From Xiphydria camelus (taxonomy: Eukaryota; Arthropoda; Insecta; Hymenoptera; Xiphydriidae), in NCBI GenBank assembly GCA_963678675.1, contig OY783192.1, positions 26,100,288 to 26,164,287 on the forward strand: 64,000 nucleotides of DNA, written 5' to 3'. Shown piece after piece: positions 13,560-26,300 of this stretch. The notes under the pieces were generated by a model, which saw nothing but the letters and a program-made list of their open reading frames with translations, did not search any database and was not told where the DNA came from. The position numbers were made by a program, and so were the translations under genes. Within the stretch, counting starts at the first letter, position 1; the number at the start of each line of letters is the position of its first letter.

Positions 13560-14437
13560 ATTAGGGTAAGGTGGGGATAGTTGAGCATGGAGTTGTAAGT
13601 TGGTCAATGCTTATTATTCTGTAACTAATATAAACAGATATCGGAATGCGCTCACGCGTAGAGATAGATATTGTACCTAATATCCGTCTCTTCTTATCCC
13701 GTTCAGTTGCGATTCATCCCACCAGTCAGATAAACTGTGGCTTTTGCAAATTCGACCGCATCAAGTTAAAAATGAAACTTTGTTTACTTTTTGGTCCTGA
13801 TGTGAAATTAGAACCACTACTACTTTGTGGTGTTTTTAGTTTGCTTGTGGTTTTTCTATTTTTTAGGTTTAGAGTGTAAATTAAGCTTCTAATATTAGAG
13901 AAGTTATGTAAGCGTGTTTACAAAATACCATATATGGGGCGAGTTTGGATACGTTAACTTATTAATATTACAATATTGGTTGTTCAACTAATTATTTCAT
14001 TAAGAGTTAAAAGTTCCTAAATGTGCCATATTTATAATACCGATTTTTATAATTTCTTCTAAAAATTATAGTTTTGTTTCACTGTTTAGTTTTTCTGTAA
14101 GAATATTCTGATTTTATATTAATTGTTCTATAAAGACATTAATACATGTTAATTGTAAAATTTAATAAAATTAATGAATTACAAATAAGTTTCTTTTTTA
14201 TTTTAAATTCATTGGCTAATTTCCAACTCTGTCATCAACTTGCCCCACTGAGATGCCCACTTGAGATAGATTTTCATAGATAATTATGGATGTATAAATT
14301 CAAAATTATTATTCAATATTATAAAGCCAGATATATTTATAACGATTCTGTTGACATACTTATTAATATTGTAGCATAAATAAGTTTTGTTTAATAAACA
14401 ACCAAAGAAAAAGTGACATAACTATCCCCACCCTATA
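13560..14437. mobile_element. DNA element with GGGTAAGGTGGGGATAGTTG-type ends
   Basis: The left end TAGGGTAAGGTGGGGATAGTT and the right end ATAACTATCCCCACCCTATA are inverted. Inside the right half lies CTTGCCCCACTGAGATGCCC, a related internal word. Another element with GGTAAGGTGGGGCAAGTGC ends is at 50369-50868, suggesting one superfamily. No coding sequence is convincing. Confidence 0.6.
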
Positions 14438-15436
14438 ATGTATTCATTTTTTAAGTGGTTGGAGTGGCGTAGAATGCCCCATATGCGAGAAGTGCAACAA
14501 CTGTTAGTAGTCCCGCACTCTCGTTTAGCAGGATCGCACGAGCGTGCGGCGTTTTTCTTACGACCGACGTAAACACGCCGCCTCCTCGCTCGTCCGCGCG
14601 GCTGAAAAAGGATCAACCCGCCTAGCCGTGGCTGGCCGCTAAACGAGTTTCCGTCTCGATTACGCGCCGTATTGGTCGCGGCCGCAATTTTTGTCCGGAA
14701 CTTATTCCCGTCGCGGCGAGACTAATATTTAATTTCTCCCTCGGGAACATCGAGATTAGCCTTTTTAATAATACATCGGCATCGGCTGGGCTTTAGGTGG
14801 AAGCCCTCTCCCTCGCGGAGATAAATACACCCCGTGATCCGCGCCGCGCGTACGATATTCGCGAACTTTCCACGAGAAATTCTTATTACGAAAACTTCTT
14901 ACGCGCCTCGCCCCATTAATGACGCTATTCCGCGCGACCGCATCCGAGACCGTGGCATGAATCCGGTAAGTTTGAACGATCGAGACAGTCGGATTGAAGC
15001 TCCCATAGCAGTTTGTCCTTATCGTTTAAAAATTTCCCGTAGTAATACGCTTGAAGTCGACCTAGCAGCATACGAAATAATATGAAGCGGTGGCATTTCG
15101 ATCTCAGCGCATATTATATATAAGACACAACACGAAAGAGGAAAGATCGCGCACCCTCGAATGGAATGTAATATCGTAAGGGCCACTGTGTATCGACGAA
15201 GTCCAATGACTCCTTTGAAAGCGTCGTCCGGCCTCGTCGAGAAGTTTTCTGGCCGCCTTCTTTCTGCGCGGTTTCCGTCTCCTTCGTCGGGTTTGGCGAA
15301 GAGGAAGTCGAGAGGCATGAACGTTTATTTGCTTCGGAGTGGACTGAAAATAAGTGCCCAAGAGCCGCTTCTGTCTCCTCGGTGGAAAAAGAAAAATCCA
15401 TCGAAAGAGAGAGAGAGCATTCGCGAGATTAATTTG
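14438..15436. other. GC-richer unique DNA, possible host intron or regulatory DNA
   Basis: About 14500-15420 is clearly less AT-rich than the rest and non-repetitive, with many CpGs and blocks such as GCGGCCGCAATTTTTGTCC. The reading frames overlap on both strands and show no domain. It could be conserved non-coding host sequence; nothing here proves a gene. Confidence 0.4.
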
Positions 15437-15668
15437 TTACACTGAGAAAAAACTTACTTCATCGAAAAAAACGTATTTTTGGATATATTTGTAAGAGCAC
15501 AATTACTCGATTTAAATAAATATCGACTTGATTTGAACAATATTCAATTATTATTTACATACATATCTTTGTACGCCTAATTGATATTCATTCTAATCAA
15601 ATAATCTACTCTTGGGACTGTTCAAAAACATGATTCATTCACTCGAGTACATTTTTTTCTCAGTGTAA
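15437..15668. mobile_element. Short MITE with TTACACTGAGAAAAAA ends
   Basis: The left end TTACACTGAGAAAAAA and the right end TTTTTTTCTCAGTGTAA are inverted. The 230 bp AT-rich body repeats TATTTA/AATATT-like words. Non-coding. Confidence 0.75.
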
Positions 15669-15861
15669 AGATCCGGATTACTTAGGTAGGTACGCGTCTT
15701 GTAATGAACCGAAGAGGTTGCCAAGACTGAGCCGATCGAAATGTCGAGATGAACGACGGTTTCATCTCGTAACATTAAGGTAGGTAGGTACATCATCCGT
15801 CCCTCGAGAATCAAAGCCATCGAAACATCTATACCTACGCGTTTTAATTGGACTTACAATA

Positions 15862-16954
15862 TACAGGGTGTCCGTAAAGTATGCAAACGGTTGAATATCT
15901 CGAAAAGTACGCTTCAGAACGGGAAACGAAAAAATACGTATCCGATATTTTTTTAAAAACTATCAAATGATACCAAGATTGATCCCACACCCCAATCCCT
16001 GTGGGTGGGGCAGGGGGAAGCTTCAAAATCTTAAATAGGAACCCCCACTTTTGATTGCATATTCGCATTCTACATTAAAAACTACATAACTTTTATTTGA
16101 AACATTTTTTTCGATTCGTGGCAGATGGCGCTATAATCGGCGAAATTCAATTTTTTCGGTTTGCAATTGAGAGTCGATTTATTCGATTCTGCAATACAAT
16201 TGCGATAGAAATTTACATTTTTATTCTCATACTTGATATTTTTGTTAAAAATTTAATTTAGTTTTGCAAATTTGAAGTGCAGATGCGTTCTGTACCTGGA
16301 ATTCCCCCGGCGGACGGTATATTCCGGGAATCGTAGCTATTCTTTCACTAGTAGTCCGTTTTAATGATATCCGTTAACCTGAGTACACGTAAACAGGTAC
16401 CGCTAATTGCCGGGCCTTCCGGACCCTCGAACCTCGATGTATTCCGAAAGGGATTATCCTTGAGTAAAATTAGCTTATTTCCTCTAAAGGAACTTAGTGC
16501 GTCACGGGGAATTCCAGGTACAGAACGCATCTGCACTTTAAATTTGCAAAACTAAATTAAATTTTTAACAAAAATATCAAGTATGAGAATAAAAACTGTA
16601 AATTTCTATCGCAATTGTATTGCAGAATCGAATAAATCGACTCTCAATTGCAAAAACCGAAAAAATTGAATTTCGTCGATTATAGCGCCATCTGCCACGA
16701 ATCGGAAAAAATGTTTTAAATAAAAGTTATGTAGTTTTTAATGTAGAATGCGAATATGCAATCAAAAGTGGGGGTTCCTATTTAAGATTTTGAAGCTTCC
16801 CCCTGCCCCACCCACAGGGGTTGGGGTGTGGGATCAATCTTGGTATCATTTGATAGTTTTTAAAAAAATATCGGATACGTATTTTCTCGTTTCCCGTTCT
16901 GAAGCGTACTTTTCGAGATATTCAACCGTTTCCCTACTTTACGGACACCCTGTA
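15862..16954. mobile_element. Foldback element with mariner-like TACAGGGTGTCCGTAAAG ends
   Basis: Arms of about 440 bases (15862-16310 and 16510-16954) are ~95% identical inverted copies around a ~200 base centre that includes a shorter GGAATTCC-type match. The outer ends TACAGGGTGTCCGTAAAG and the inverse resemble those of Tc1/mariner elements at TA sites. The mirrored frames in the arms (MRICNQKWG...) are antisense twins created by the palindrome, not genes. Confidence 0.88.
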
Positions 16955-17124
16955 TATATTCCCTGTACTAGTCATTATTAATAATCCAATTGGATTTCTC
17001 TTCGGGTTAATTTTTTCTAAAATAAGTAAGATAATTGTTAGGTATACGATAATTAATTACGTACATTGAGGAAGAGAAAATTAATGTTCTATATCACGTG
17101 CGCTATACGGACGTGTAGAGAATT

Positions 17125-17445
17125 CAAAAATACATTCTTAATTTTAATAAGCAAACTTTGAATTCACTACAAAACTTTTAAAATCACAAATTCGTTTTGA
17201 TTTCCAAACACATATTAGGAAATAAAAAACTCGTACTTTTATTTAATCACTGTCTCTTTAAATAAGCAACATTCACTCTGAATTCCTAACATCGTGTTTG
17301 TATTTCACAACAGCGTTTGAAAAAAACAATACCCATATTTGATTTTAAAACATGTATGGGAAAAACCTAAAACATCTCTTTTGAATTCACAATACATGGT
17401 GATGTTTCAATAGCGTCGTCGGTTCAGTTTGCGTCTACGTGTGAT
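17125..17445. repeat. Low-complexity element body with TTTCACAAC/TTGAATTCAC words
   Basis: Degenerate repeats of TTTGAATTCAC, TTTCACAACA and GAATTCCTAACA. The 36470-36690 stretch carries the same words (GAATTCCTAACA, GTGTTTGTA), so the two are likely copies of one old element. Confidence 0.4.
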
Positions 17446-17546
17446 ATAATAATGATGTTTCAAACAGTGCAAATTGTACCGAATTATTCCATAAATAATG
17501 AATGATTAATATTATCATAATCGCTACTGTTTTGAAAAGGAAAGTA

Positions 17547-17815
17547 TCAAATTATTTTATAAAATTTAATGAGAAGAACCTTCGAGAGCAGTCACTGTCA
17601 TGTTCGGTTTCTATATATGACTGGAGTCGACCGACACCAATATTGAAGAGTCGGTGGCTCAATTGGTAGAGTGCGATGCAGCTCGTCCTAAAGATCGCTG
17701 GTTCGAGTCCCGGTAGGGTATGAACAAAAAAACCGACACTACTAGTAGTCAAGATCCGAACTAGAGACGTTCTTCACCGATCTGCTTACCGGATGAAAAG
17801 TATTTTTTGTCAAAC
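17547..17815 (+). repeat. SINE-like repeat with tRNA-derived head
   Basis: A 5' section (AACCTTCGAGAGCAGTCACTG) precedes a tRNA-like region at 17648-17720. That region has an A-box-like TGGCTCAATTGGTAGAG and a B box GGTTCGAGTCC, followed by CGGTAGGGT and an A-run. A second copy with the same flanks on both sides lies at 48086-48300, so the whole unit moves together. The acceptor stem does not pair well, which argues against a working tRNA. The tail (ATCCGGTAAGCAGATCGGTG, inverse) recurs at 22860-23015 and 36240-36275. Confidence 0.6.
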
Positions 17816-18025
17816 ATAATTTATCAATGAATATATCGCGAATGGGTAGGCTAATAAAATATGTTCAAGACTACCCTTAAAACTATATAAACAGGTGAGC
17901 TGATATGAGCAATTTGCACCGATCTGCTTACCAATTAAACTATATATGAAAATAAAGATAATTTTATTGCAAACACGATGGTATAACCCTACCTGCAAAA
18001 AATCGGTCATGAATCACGGTTGTAA

Positions 18026-18356
18026 GGCTTAACTCACACGGTACGACTTCACTGCGACAGCAGTGCGACAGAACTGACGCACGCTGTCGCAGGAATCGAC
18101 GACTTTCCTGCGACAGTTTTGTCCCACCGCGTGAGCAGATGCGCGGCAAACTAACACAACGACACCGCCACTGTAGATGTCATACAGCCAAGCGCGAGGT
18201 GCGTGTCGCACTGCTGTCGCAGGGAAGTCGCACCGTGTGAGTGCTTCGCTGCGTCTCCATGCTGATTTGCCGCGTGCGACGTACTCTCGACCGAGTGCGA
18301 CCGAGTGCATCAGTTTTGTCGCACTGCTGTCGCAGTGAAGTCGCACCGTCTTTAAT
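18026..18356. mobile_element. MITE with CACACGGTNCGACTTC ends, nested in left arm
   Basis: CTCACACGGTACGACTTCAC at about 18033 is inverted at about 18241 (GTGAAG/GGAAGTCGCACCGTGTGAG type), giving a ~210 bp element full of CTGTCGCAG words. A further inverted terminus follows to 18356, so one end is doubled. It interrupts the left arm of the large foldback and is absent at the matching place in the right arm, so it inserted later. Confidence 0.7.
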
Positions 18357-19769
18357 GCGTTACAAACCCACCCCATGAGCCATCGCCTCGACTGTCTGTT
18401 TATCACATGTTCGGAAAAAACTTTCACTCGAAAACACCCGGTAAGAACATTTTTCCCCTTTTTCTGTACTTTCGAGAAAGAGCCATAAAGTAATAAATTG
18501 TCCCTTCCAGACAGGCAAAAATAAAAATGCAAAGTTAGTTGAATCTTGAACGAAAATAATTTTACCAGGGATCCAACAGTAATTGATTGAAAAAAATAAC
18601 GATTGAAAAAGATAACACTACATTACATTTATGTAATAATGGAGCACGCATTTTTCCGCAAACTGAGGGATGTAAATAGCGAGTCGCTCGTAGTCGCTTT
18701 TTCTCGGCATTTTAGTAGTGTTATCTTTGTCAATCGTACGAGGAAGCAGCATGTATACATCTCTCTCTCTCATCCAACCGTCGCGTCGCGCCCACTTCCT
18801 ACGTTGCATCCTATAGCAAAGGGTCTCGCCGTATTTCCATATGAAAAATGCCCCGGCACTAATTAACTTTGTTAAACCTTTTATTTATTGCTTTTTATCC
18901 AAAATACCTCCACAACAAATTTCAGACCGCTAACTTCACGTACAAGGGAAATAGGGGGTTAACAACAATTAACGTTACTATTTTTTTTCTCTGGAACTAT
19001 AAAAGATATCAAAGTCGTTCAAAAACTAAATTGTAGGTCTTCGTGAGTAGTATATTATATATTTTTTCGACGGCATAAAAGCACTGTTTAAAGGTGTAAA
19101 TTTAAAAAAATAGTTTTTGCAATGGAAAATTTATAACAATTGCTGGAGATACACCAACCAAAAAAATCATATAGAATCATCAATTAGTGAGCTGTTATAT
19201 AAAAAAATTGTCAAATAGTTTAATTTGGTGGAAGACAGTAAAAAAATTGAAAAACCTTTAACGCGTTCACGCCGGCATAGCGCGGTACTCAGTGCCAGCG
19301 TAAACGTGTTAATTCATATTATATTATGTATATTTATTTATTAATTAATTATGTATGCACAATATCTATATTGTTTTATAATATACATAATATACAATAA
19401 TGTGTACAAAAAACAAATAATTCGTATAATTTACATAATCTTTGTAAATGAGTTGGTTACATCAAATATAGTGGTAAATATTTCGGCAGGTCTAACGATT
19501 TTAGATTTTTTAGATTTAGCGGATACGTGACTAATAAAAAATTACAGCAGCTATATGCGAACTGCATCCTGCTGTCCTACTGCCATTAGCACAATCAAAA
19601 GTAGTGTACCTTAGTATTTACATCCTTGTAACCTTCACGTTTGGCTATTGCTGGGATTTTTTTCTTCACACATTTACGATAAAAATATTCCATAGGTAAC
19701 GAAAATATAGCCAAACAACCTTGTTCCGTCGCACAATAAACGGACTTCTACATGTCGGTTCTTACCACT

Positions 19770-19985
19770 CGATATCGCGATCTATGTACCTCTCTAATCT
19801 AGAGTCAATCTCGCCATCAGTCACAACGGTGAGGCGGTATGTTTCCGTGAATCTAGGATACTAATGAGCTTGTAGCCCCGCGCCTTTCCCGAAAAGTCTA
19901 ATTAACGAATGTCTTTCGCAGTACACACTCTAATAGATAGGTACCGCTATATTTCGAATGCTAAGTCAGCTTGTAAAGGGGAGAA
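19770..19985. repeat. Dispersed repeat with CCCGCGCCTTTCCCGAAA motif
   Basis: Contains TCTCGCCATCAG, GCGGTATGTTTC and GCCCCGCGCCTTTCCCGAAA. Related motifs occur at 52275-52575, 55660-55730 and 57680-57760, so this is a dispersed family. Non-coding here. Confidence 0.5.
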
Positions 19986-19986
19986 A

Positions 19987-21121
19987 TGACTTTTTGATAT
20001 TGGTAAATCTACATTGGCATTAATATTTGATGGAACATATGTTAGACATGAAAAAAGTCGAAATAATGCTTATCAACGAAAATCTTATTCCGGACAAAAA
20101 AAAGTTCCACTGTGTAAACCTTTCACCATCTGCACAACAAAAATGGCTATATAGTTAATATAGCAGGACCATTCAACGGGACAATGAATGATGCCTCTAT
20201 AATGAAAACCTTTTTAGAAAATGGATTAAAGTCTCTTTTGCAACGTGGTTATTTCTGCTTTGTTGATCGAGGTTTTCGTGATGCTGTAGAGAATATGGAA
20301 AATCTAGGATATAAGGTTTTTATGCCCGCTCTTAAGGGTAATCTCTCGTGCACAATTAACAACTGAAGAAGAAAATTTTTCGCGGTGGGTTACCAAGGTA
20401 AGGTGGGTCGTCGAGGCTGTTCATGGAGCCATAGGCCAAAAATTTCGATTATTACATAACAAAGTAGACAACAAGTTATTGCCTGTAGTAAAATCTTTAT
20501 GCCGAATTGCTGGATTTTTAAACAATACTTTTGGAAAAAGGATTAATTCTGATCGGGAATTTGCCGACGAAATACTTAATTATATGGAAGAGCGTACAGT
20601 CCAGAAAAATACTTTGCAAACAGTGGTTGAAACGCAAAGTTTAAATCGCCGTAAAAAACCGTTCATGAAACTCTCTTCAACATGCCTAATAGATTTTCCG
20701 GAATTTACTGAAGACGATCTTGAGATACTATTTACAGGCACATATCAAATGTCACAAGCAATATGTTATCTCGCGGAAATAATGGATGACGAGAACACTT
20801 TAAATGTCGAATATTTAATAGACTCTGAAAATATTATCAAAATTAAAGTTCGTTCACGCCATATAAATAGTAAAATGTACCAGTATTACATTGAATATCG
20901 GCACAAACGTGAATAGCTACAAGGGTATCCTAAGATACACTTGTGACTGTGCTAATGGCAGTAGGACTGTAGGGTGCTGTTCACATGTAGCTGCCATAAT
21001 TTATTATTTGTCACACAGCCGCTATAAGTCTAAAATCGTTAGACCAGCCGAAATATTGACAAATATATTTGACGTAACCACATTATGTACCACCGTTGAG
21101 GAGAATAGTGATGATGACTAA
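19987..21121 (+). pseudogene. ISL2EU-like (PIF/Harbinger-related) transposase, frameshifted
   Basis: A DDE transposase can be read across three frames. The first acidic residue is in LIFDGTYVRHEKS (D codon at 20029-20031), followed by RNNAYQRKSYS. The second is in CFVDRGFRDAVENM (about 20255-20285), and the glutamate is in KVRWVVEAVHG (about 20395-20430). The C-terminus has a SWIM-type finger, CxCx9CxH (CDC...CCSH, about 20940-20985), then RYKSKIVRPAEIL. Reading-frame breaks occur near 20130, 20341 and 20900. The FDGTY / VDRGFRD / RWVVE set is what I know from the ISL2EU group, whose enzymes cut and paste DNA in the nucleus. No upstream DNA-binding domain is seen, so the N-terminus is missing. 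An antisense copy of the finger-coding end lies in the left arm and another degenerate copy follows at 21122-21280. Confidence 0.75.
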
Positions 21122-21290
21122 AGTCATGAACAGGGTCTGTTAATAGTAGGACAGTAGGATGCAGTTTGCATATAGCTGCTATAATTTATTATTAGTCACG
21201 TACCCGCTAAATGTAAAAAATCTAAAATCGTTAGACCTGCCGAAATATTTACCACTATATTTGATGTAACCAACTCATCTACCAAGATTA
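21122..21290 (+). pseudogene. Second degenerate copy of the transposase C-terminus
   Basis: Immediately after the stop of the main copy, sequence such as AGTAGGACAGTAGGATGCAG and CTAAAATCGTTAGACCTGCC repeats the SWIM-finger and VRPAEI coding part (compare 20950-21075) with gaps and stops. It forms the inner part of the right arm; its inverse is at 19480-19620 in the left arm. Confidence 0.7.
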
Positions 21291-21667
21291 TGTAAATCAT
21301 ACGAATTATTGTTTTTTGTACACATTATTGTATATTATGTATATTATAAAACAATATAGATATTGTGCATACATAATTAATTAATAAATAAATATACATA
21401 ATATAATATGAATTAACACGTTCACGCTGGCACTGAGTACCGCGCTGCGCCGGCGTGAACGCGTTAAAGGTTTTTCAATTTTTTTACTGTCTTCCACCAA
21501 ATTAAACTATTTGACAATTTTTTTATATAACAGCTCACTAATTGATGATTCTATATGATTTTTTTGGTTGGTGTATCTCCAGCAATTGTTATAAATTTTC
21601 CATTGCAAAAACTATTTTTTTAAATTTACACCTTTAAACAGTGCTTTTATGCCGTCGAAAAAATATA

Positions 21668-22486
21668 CCGCATGTCCTATGGCCAACCGCGCAGGTGAGC
21701 GCTGCGACCTGAATTCTTGACTTCGGCAGTATTTATGGTACAATTAGAGTGGGCTTCAGACGAGTGCGCTGCATAAGAACGAAAAGTGTCGACTGCTCTT
21801 CTAATAGCTGTCAATTCGGGAGATCGAAGCGTTTCGTGTAACCTTAAAATCGTAAAGTTTTGAATTAGTAGTGAATAATTTGTAGAAAAGTGATGAGAAA
21901 TAATCATAAATAATCTTCCGAATTGTGACAGCCATCGGGAAATCAGACGACGCTTTTCGCTCTTACGCTGCGTTCTTACGAAAAGTGTGAAACGTCTAAT
22001 CTCCCGATGGCTATCAATTCGGGAGATCGAAGTCTAAGCTCGAAATCGTGAATCTTTGAATAAATGGTAAGTAATGTTCAGAAGTGAGAGTTAACAATCA
22101 TTCGGGTTTTTTCGATGTCCAACCGAATTACACGCCTCATGTGCCTATTTGTTTCAGAAATTATTTCCGCGCTAGCACCGCGCGTGTCTAGGAAGTAGTT
22201 TTACGAAGTGGCGTGAGCGATACCTAAGGTGTCAATTCGGAAGATTATTTATGATTATTTCTCATCACTTCTACAAATTATTCACTACTAATTCAAAACT
22301 TTACGATTTTAAGGTTACACGAAACGTTTCGATCTCCCGAGTTGACAGCTATTAGAAGAGCAGTCGACACTTTTCGTTCTTATGCAGCGCACTCGTCTGA
22401 AGCCCACTCTAACTGTACCATAAATACTGCCGAAGTCAAGAATTCAGGTCGCAGCTCACCTGCGCGGTTGGCCATAGGACATGCGG
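21668..22486. mobile_element. Foldback element of the CCGYATGTCC family
   Basis: Ends are CCGCATGTCCTATGG and the inverse, with TA on each side. Arms of about 240 bases (21668-21915, 22235-22486) are about 97% identical. The centre repeats inverted CAATTCGGGAGATCGAAG words and ACGAAAAGTGT motifs. It splits the right arm of the 17.8-23 kb foldback, so it is younger than that arm. Confidence 0.88.
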
Positions 22487-23013
22487 TATAATATACTACT
22501 CACGAATACCTACAATTTAGTTTTTGAACGACTTTGATATCTTTTATAGTTCCAGAGAAAAAAAATAGTAACGTTAATTGTTGTTAACCCCCTATTACCC
22601 TTGTACGTGAAGTTAGCGGTCTGAAATTTGTTGTGGAGGTATTTTGGATAAAAAGCAATAAATAAAAGGTTTAACGAAGTTAATTAGTGCCGGGGCATTT
22701 TTCATATGGAAATACGGCGAGACCCTTTCCCTGTAGTACGCGCATCTTGGCTAGCTCCGATACATTTCAAAGCCTTACAACCGTGATTCATGACCGATTT
22801 TTTGCAGGTAGGGTTATACCATCGTGTTTGCAATAAAATTATCTTTATTTTCATATATAGTTTAATTGGTAAGCAGATCGGTGCAAATTGCTCATATCAG
22901 CTCACCTGTTTATATAGTTTTAAGGGTAGTCTTGAGCATATTTTATTAGCCTACCCATTCGCGATATATTCATTGACGTATTATGTTTGATAAAAAATAC
23001 TTTTCATCCGGTA

Positions 23014-23240
23014 AAGCCGGTCCCACACGATGAGGCGAACGCCTTCCAACGTTGGAAGCATCAGCATTTGCCACATCGTGTGGGAGGACGTTCGCGAATG
23101 GTATGCTTCCAACGTTGGCCCCATGCCACGTTCGGGCTTCTGTCGGTAAATTTGAGCCGCGTCAAAGGACCTTCCAGCGTTAGAAGAATGTGCGAAGCAT
23201 CGCTCGTCACAAACCCGAGCGAGCGATCGTGTGCTTGACG
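23014..23240. repeat. Inverted-repeat sequence at left edge of Harbinger element
   Basis: CCGGTCCCACACGATGAGGC at 23018 and CCACATCGTGTGGGAGG at 23070 form a local inverted pair. CCAACGTTGG occurs at 23045 and 23110. This GC-rich block lies between the ISL2EU-like foldback and the transposase 5' end, so it may be the Harbinger terminal and subterminal region or a separate MITE. I did not find the matching terminus on the far side. Confidence 0.45.
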
Positions 23241-23326
23241 TATTCCAGGAGCGCTGAAGAATTCGACATTCAACTTGCTTACTTTTTGTTTTGTGTAGTG
23301 TGTTAAAAAAGACAGAACAGTAGAAA

Positions 23327-26300
23327 ATGGAAGATGAAGAGACAATAACTGCTGGCATTGCTGCCGGCATGATAGTCTTATGCAGTGCAAAACTATTATT
23401 AAAAAAAAAGACGTGGTAGGAGGTGGTGGATGTTATCTCTAAATAAAAGCAGAGAAACGTAAGTATTTTTTTTCTTTCAATACCTACTGCTATTTACATC
23501 TTTGCTATCTGTTTCATATAATTATTGCCAATATACGTACAGTTAGGTGCAAAACTGAGTCAACACGTGACATTTCTGCAGTTATCGTACCATATAAGAA
23601 GAACCTAATACCTTTTTGGAGAAACAGTTTTATTATTAGAAACTACATTAAGAATTAAAAATCGGTATAAGTTTTCCGTAATAATGAATAAAGGTGGTCA
23701 ACCGAAGAGAATGACTACTCCAGATTTGTTGGATAAGGCATATTTTCAACAGCGTCAATGAAATTGTCACTCCAAATGCTCGAAGTCATTCTCTCCGGTT
23801 GACCACCTTTATTCATTGTCACGGAAAACTTGTACCGATTTTTAAGTCTTTGAACAGTTGATTGGCAAATGTTGAAATGCTATGCGATTTTGCGTCTTGA
23901 TTTTCCTTCCTCTAAGAATTTTTTCATTGCTTCTCTGACGGACCTTGATATTACATTTTTTAAAATAAATTTGAATGTTCAATAAACGAAGGGAGTAGGT
24001 AAACGTTGAAATGCTTCTAAACCGCCTTGCGCCCGCTTTACACTGTATATCACTGCAACTTTCGATGTCTTTGACCGCAAATTGCGTCATCGCCGAGAGA
24101 TGTCGAGTATTCTATATTCAACGGTGCAAAAGTGAAGCAATTATTGATTTTGTTATTTCATAGATTGCAGTTATTTTAGGGAAAAAATATGATATGTTCT
24201 ATTGTACAGCTATTTCAATGTAGTTTCTAATAATAAAACTGTTTTTCCAGAAAGATATTAGGTTTCTTTTATATGGTACGATAACTGCGGAAATGTAATG
24301 TGTTGACTCAGTTTTGCACGTAACTGTAATTATTTGCAAAGATGTGTAAATATTTGTAGAATTTAATTAATTAAAAGTTATATATTTCAGATACAATGGC
24401 TTAAACATGCTAGCTGATTTGAGAAGAGAACCTTCTGGAAAATTTGAAAATTTTTGTCGAATGTCTGCAGAAGATTTCGAAATAATTGTCAATAAAATTG
24501 GACCACAAATTATGAAGAGAGATACGAATATGCGGAAAGCCATTTCGATTGAAGAACGTCTGGCAATTACTCTCCGATTTTTGGCAAGTGGTGACAGTTA
24601 TTCCAGCCTTGCTTATTTATTCAAGGTGTCGAACCAGGTGATCAGCCTTATTGTACCTGAAGTATGCCAAGCCATCAATGAAGCATTAAAGGATGAAATA
24701 AAAGTAAGTAATCTTTTATGTCCTTTGTGCGTTTATTAAAAAATGAAAACTAGCCAGCTTGTGAGGAATAATGTTTAAAAAAAACTATTAGCGTAGATAG
24801 GGGCAAAAATCCGCCCCCCCTTCCCGAGGTAAGAGTCCCTTTTTGTACTGCGCTGGTCAGAAGAAAGTAACCGACGCACAGTGGGGTATTTCACCCGAAA
24901 ACCTTGCCTACATTATTTTTCAACTTTTTCAACATGAAAGCGATATAAAATGATAACAAATGATTTCTAGAGGCTATTTGGGAATTATTTGCAAAGAAAT
25001 ACCCCCTGGAACCAATTTAATTATTGAATATAATTATTAATAATTTGAATATGTTATGGTATTTCATTTTATTGCAATAATTTTTTTAGTATAATGACAA
25101 ATATAGGTAAAATGCTAATTTGTTTCTCAATGTATGAATTACCCAAAATTAAGTTTACTTCATGATGTGGCTATTTCAGTTCTTCAATAAATTCCAAAAT
25201 TACCTGATGCTAATCTTCAATCACTAGTCCTGTAATACACGTATGTTTGATTTATTTATGAGCATGACAGGTAGAAGGAGCAACAAAATTTTTGTTATAC
25301 TACATATTAGATGCTATATTACATTTTCAAGAAATTTCAATTTTCAATAAACTATACGCAATCACTTTTTAGAATAGGTTTTACTTTGTAGAGGGAGAGA
25401 GTGCTTTTGAAATAATAATACTTTTGTATGAGTCTACTTTTTATTTACAGTAACTTGTACATATTTTCAATTGGAACATACTTTCTTAGGAAATAGAAAA
25501 AGCTCTTCTACATATTTTCATTTGCTTTGAAAACTTGAATAATACGCGGATACGGAAATTGTTTCGTTCTGTGGGGTTTGGTCAGTATCACGAAATGTCA
25601 GATTACTATTTGGAACATAAGGGAGATTGGGAGGGATACAGCTGATCGGAGGAGTGGGACTAGGCGATGGTGACTGAGTGTATGAGAAAGAGGTAGAGTT
25701 TTTCAAAGAATTTGACATGTGGGACTGACTATTAGTGGATTGTAAGGAGGTTTGTGAGAGAAATTGAGACTGACTTGAAGCCGGACTTGGAGATGGTGGT
25801 TGAGTGCGGATTGGACTAGGAGATGAACTAGGAGTTGTCGATATATTGGAGGAGCCTGTAGAAGAGGATGTAGGTGCTATTACATTTTCGTGATATTCTG
25901 CTTCAAAAACAAGGTTGTCAATTCTATTTTGTAATATCAATCGGGTCCCTATTGATCATTTCCTTAGCTTTTCAGCTAATAACTGTCTGTAAAGTGCAGC
26001 TGAATCCCGATGAGGTTGTTCTTCCCTTCTACTACTTAAATTGTGGAGTGCAAAACTTGCTTCTTTCAAATGAGTCTCTATTTGACTCTGCTCATCAGTA
26101 GAACTCGTTCTCCGTTTTCTTTTTGTCATGGTTTTAGGCTTCTGGAACTTATGCGGTCTTCCTTCCATTTCAGTATTTGATACTGTATCTTCAACTGTAG
26201 CAGATTCTCTTTCAATTTCGGGCTCACGTTGATCCCATTCCTCTGCCTCGTTGATTGCCTCTTCCTCGCTCACAAGAGAATCATCACCAATCACATGATC

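Larger units (their letters stand above)
17812..22990. mobile_element. 5.2 kb foldback transposon around an ISL2EU-like transposase
   Basis: The left arm (17812-18018 plus 18818-19690) is the inverse of the right arm (21125-21665, 22490-22732, 22772-22990). Apart from later insertions (a MITE in the left arm, a foldback in the right), matching is over 90%. Each arm contains a 55 bp palindrome with TTAACGCGTTCACGCCGGC-type ends (19258-19315, 21413-21470). The inner ends of both arms carry the C-terminal coding part of the transposase. The transposase itself lies between them. So one end of the element is an inverted copy of the other and reaches into the coding region. Confidence 0.75.

Noticed and set aside
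17648..17720. Functional tRNA gene
   Set aside because: A and B boxes are present but the acceptor and anticodon stems do not pair properly, and the second copy has an expanded middle; called a SINE head instead.
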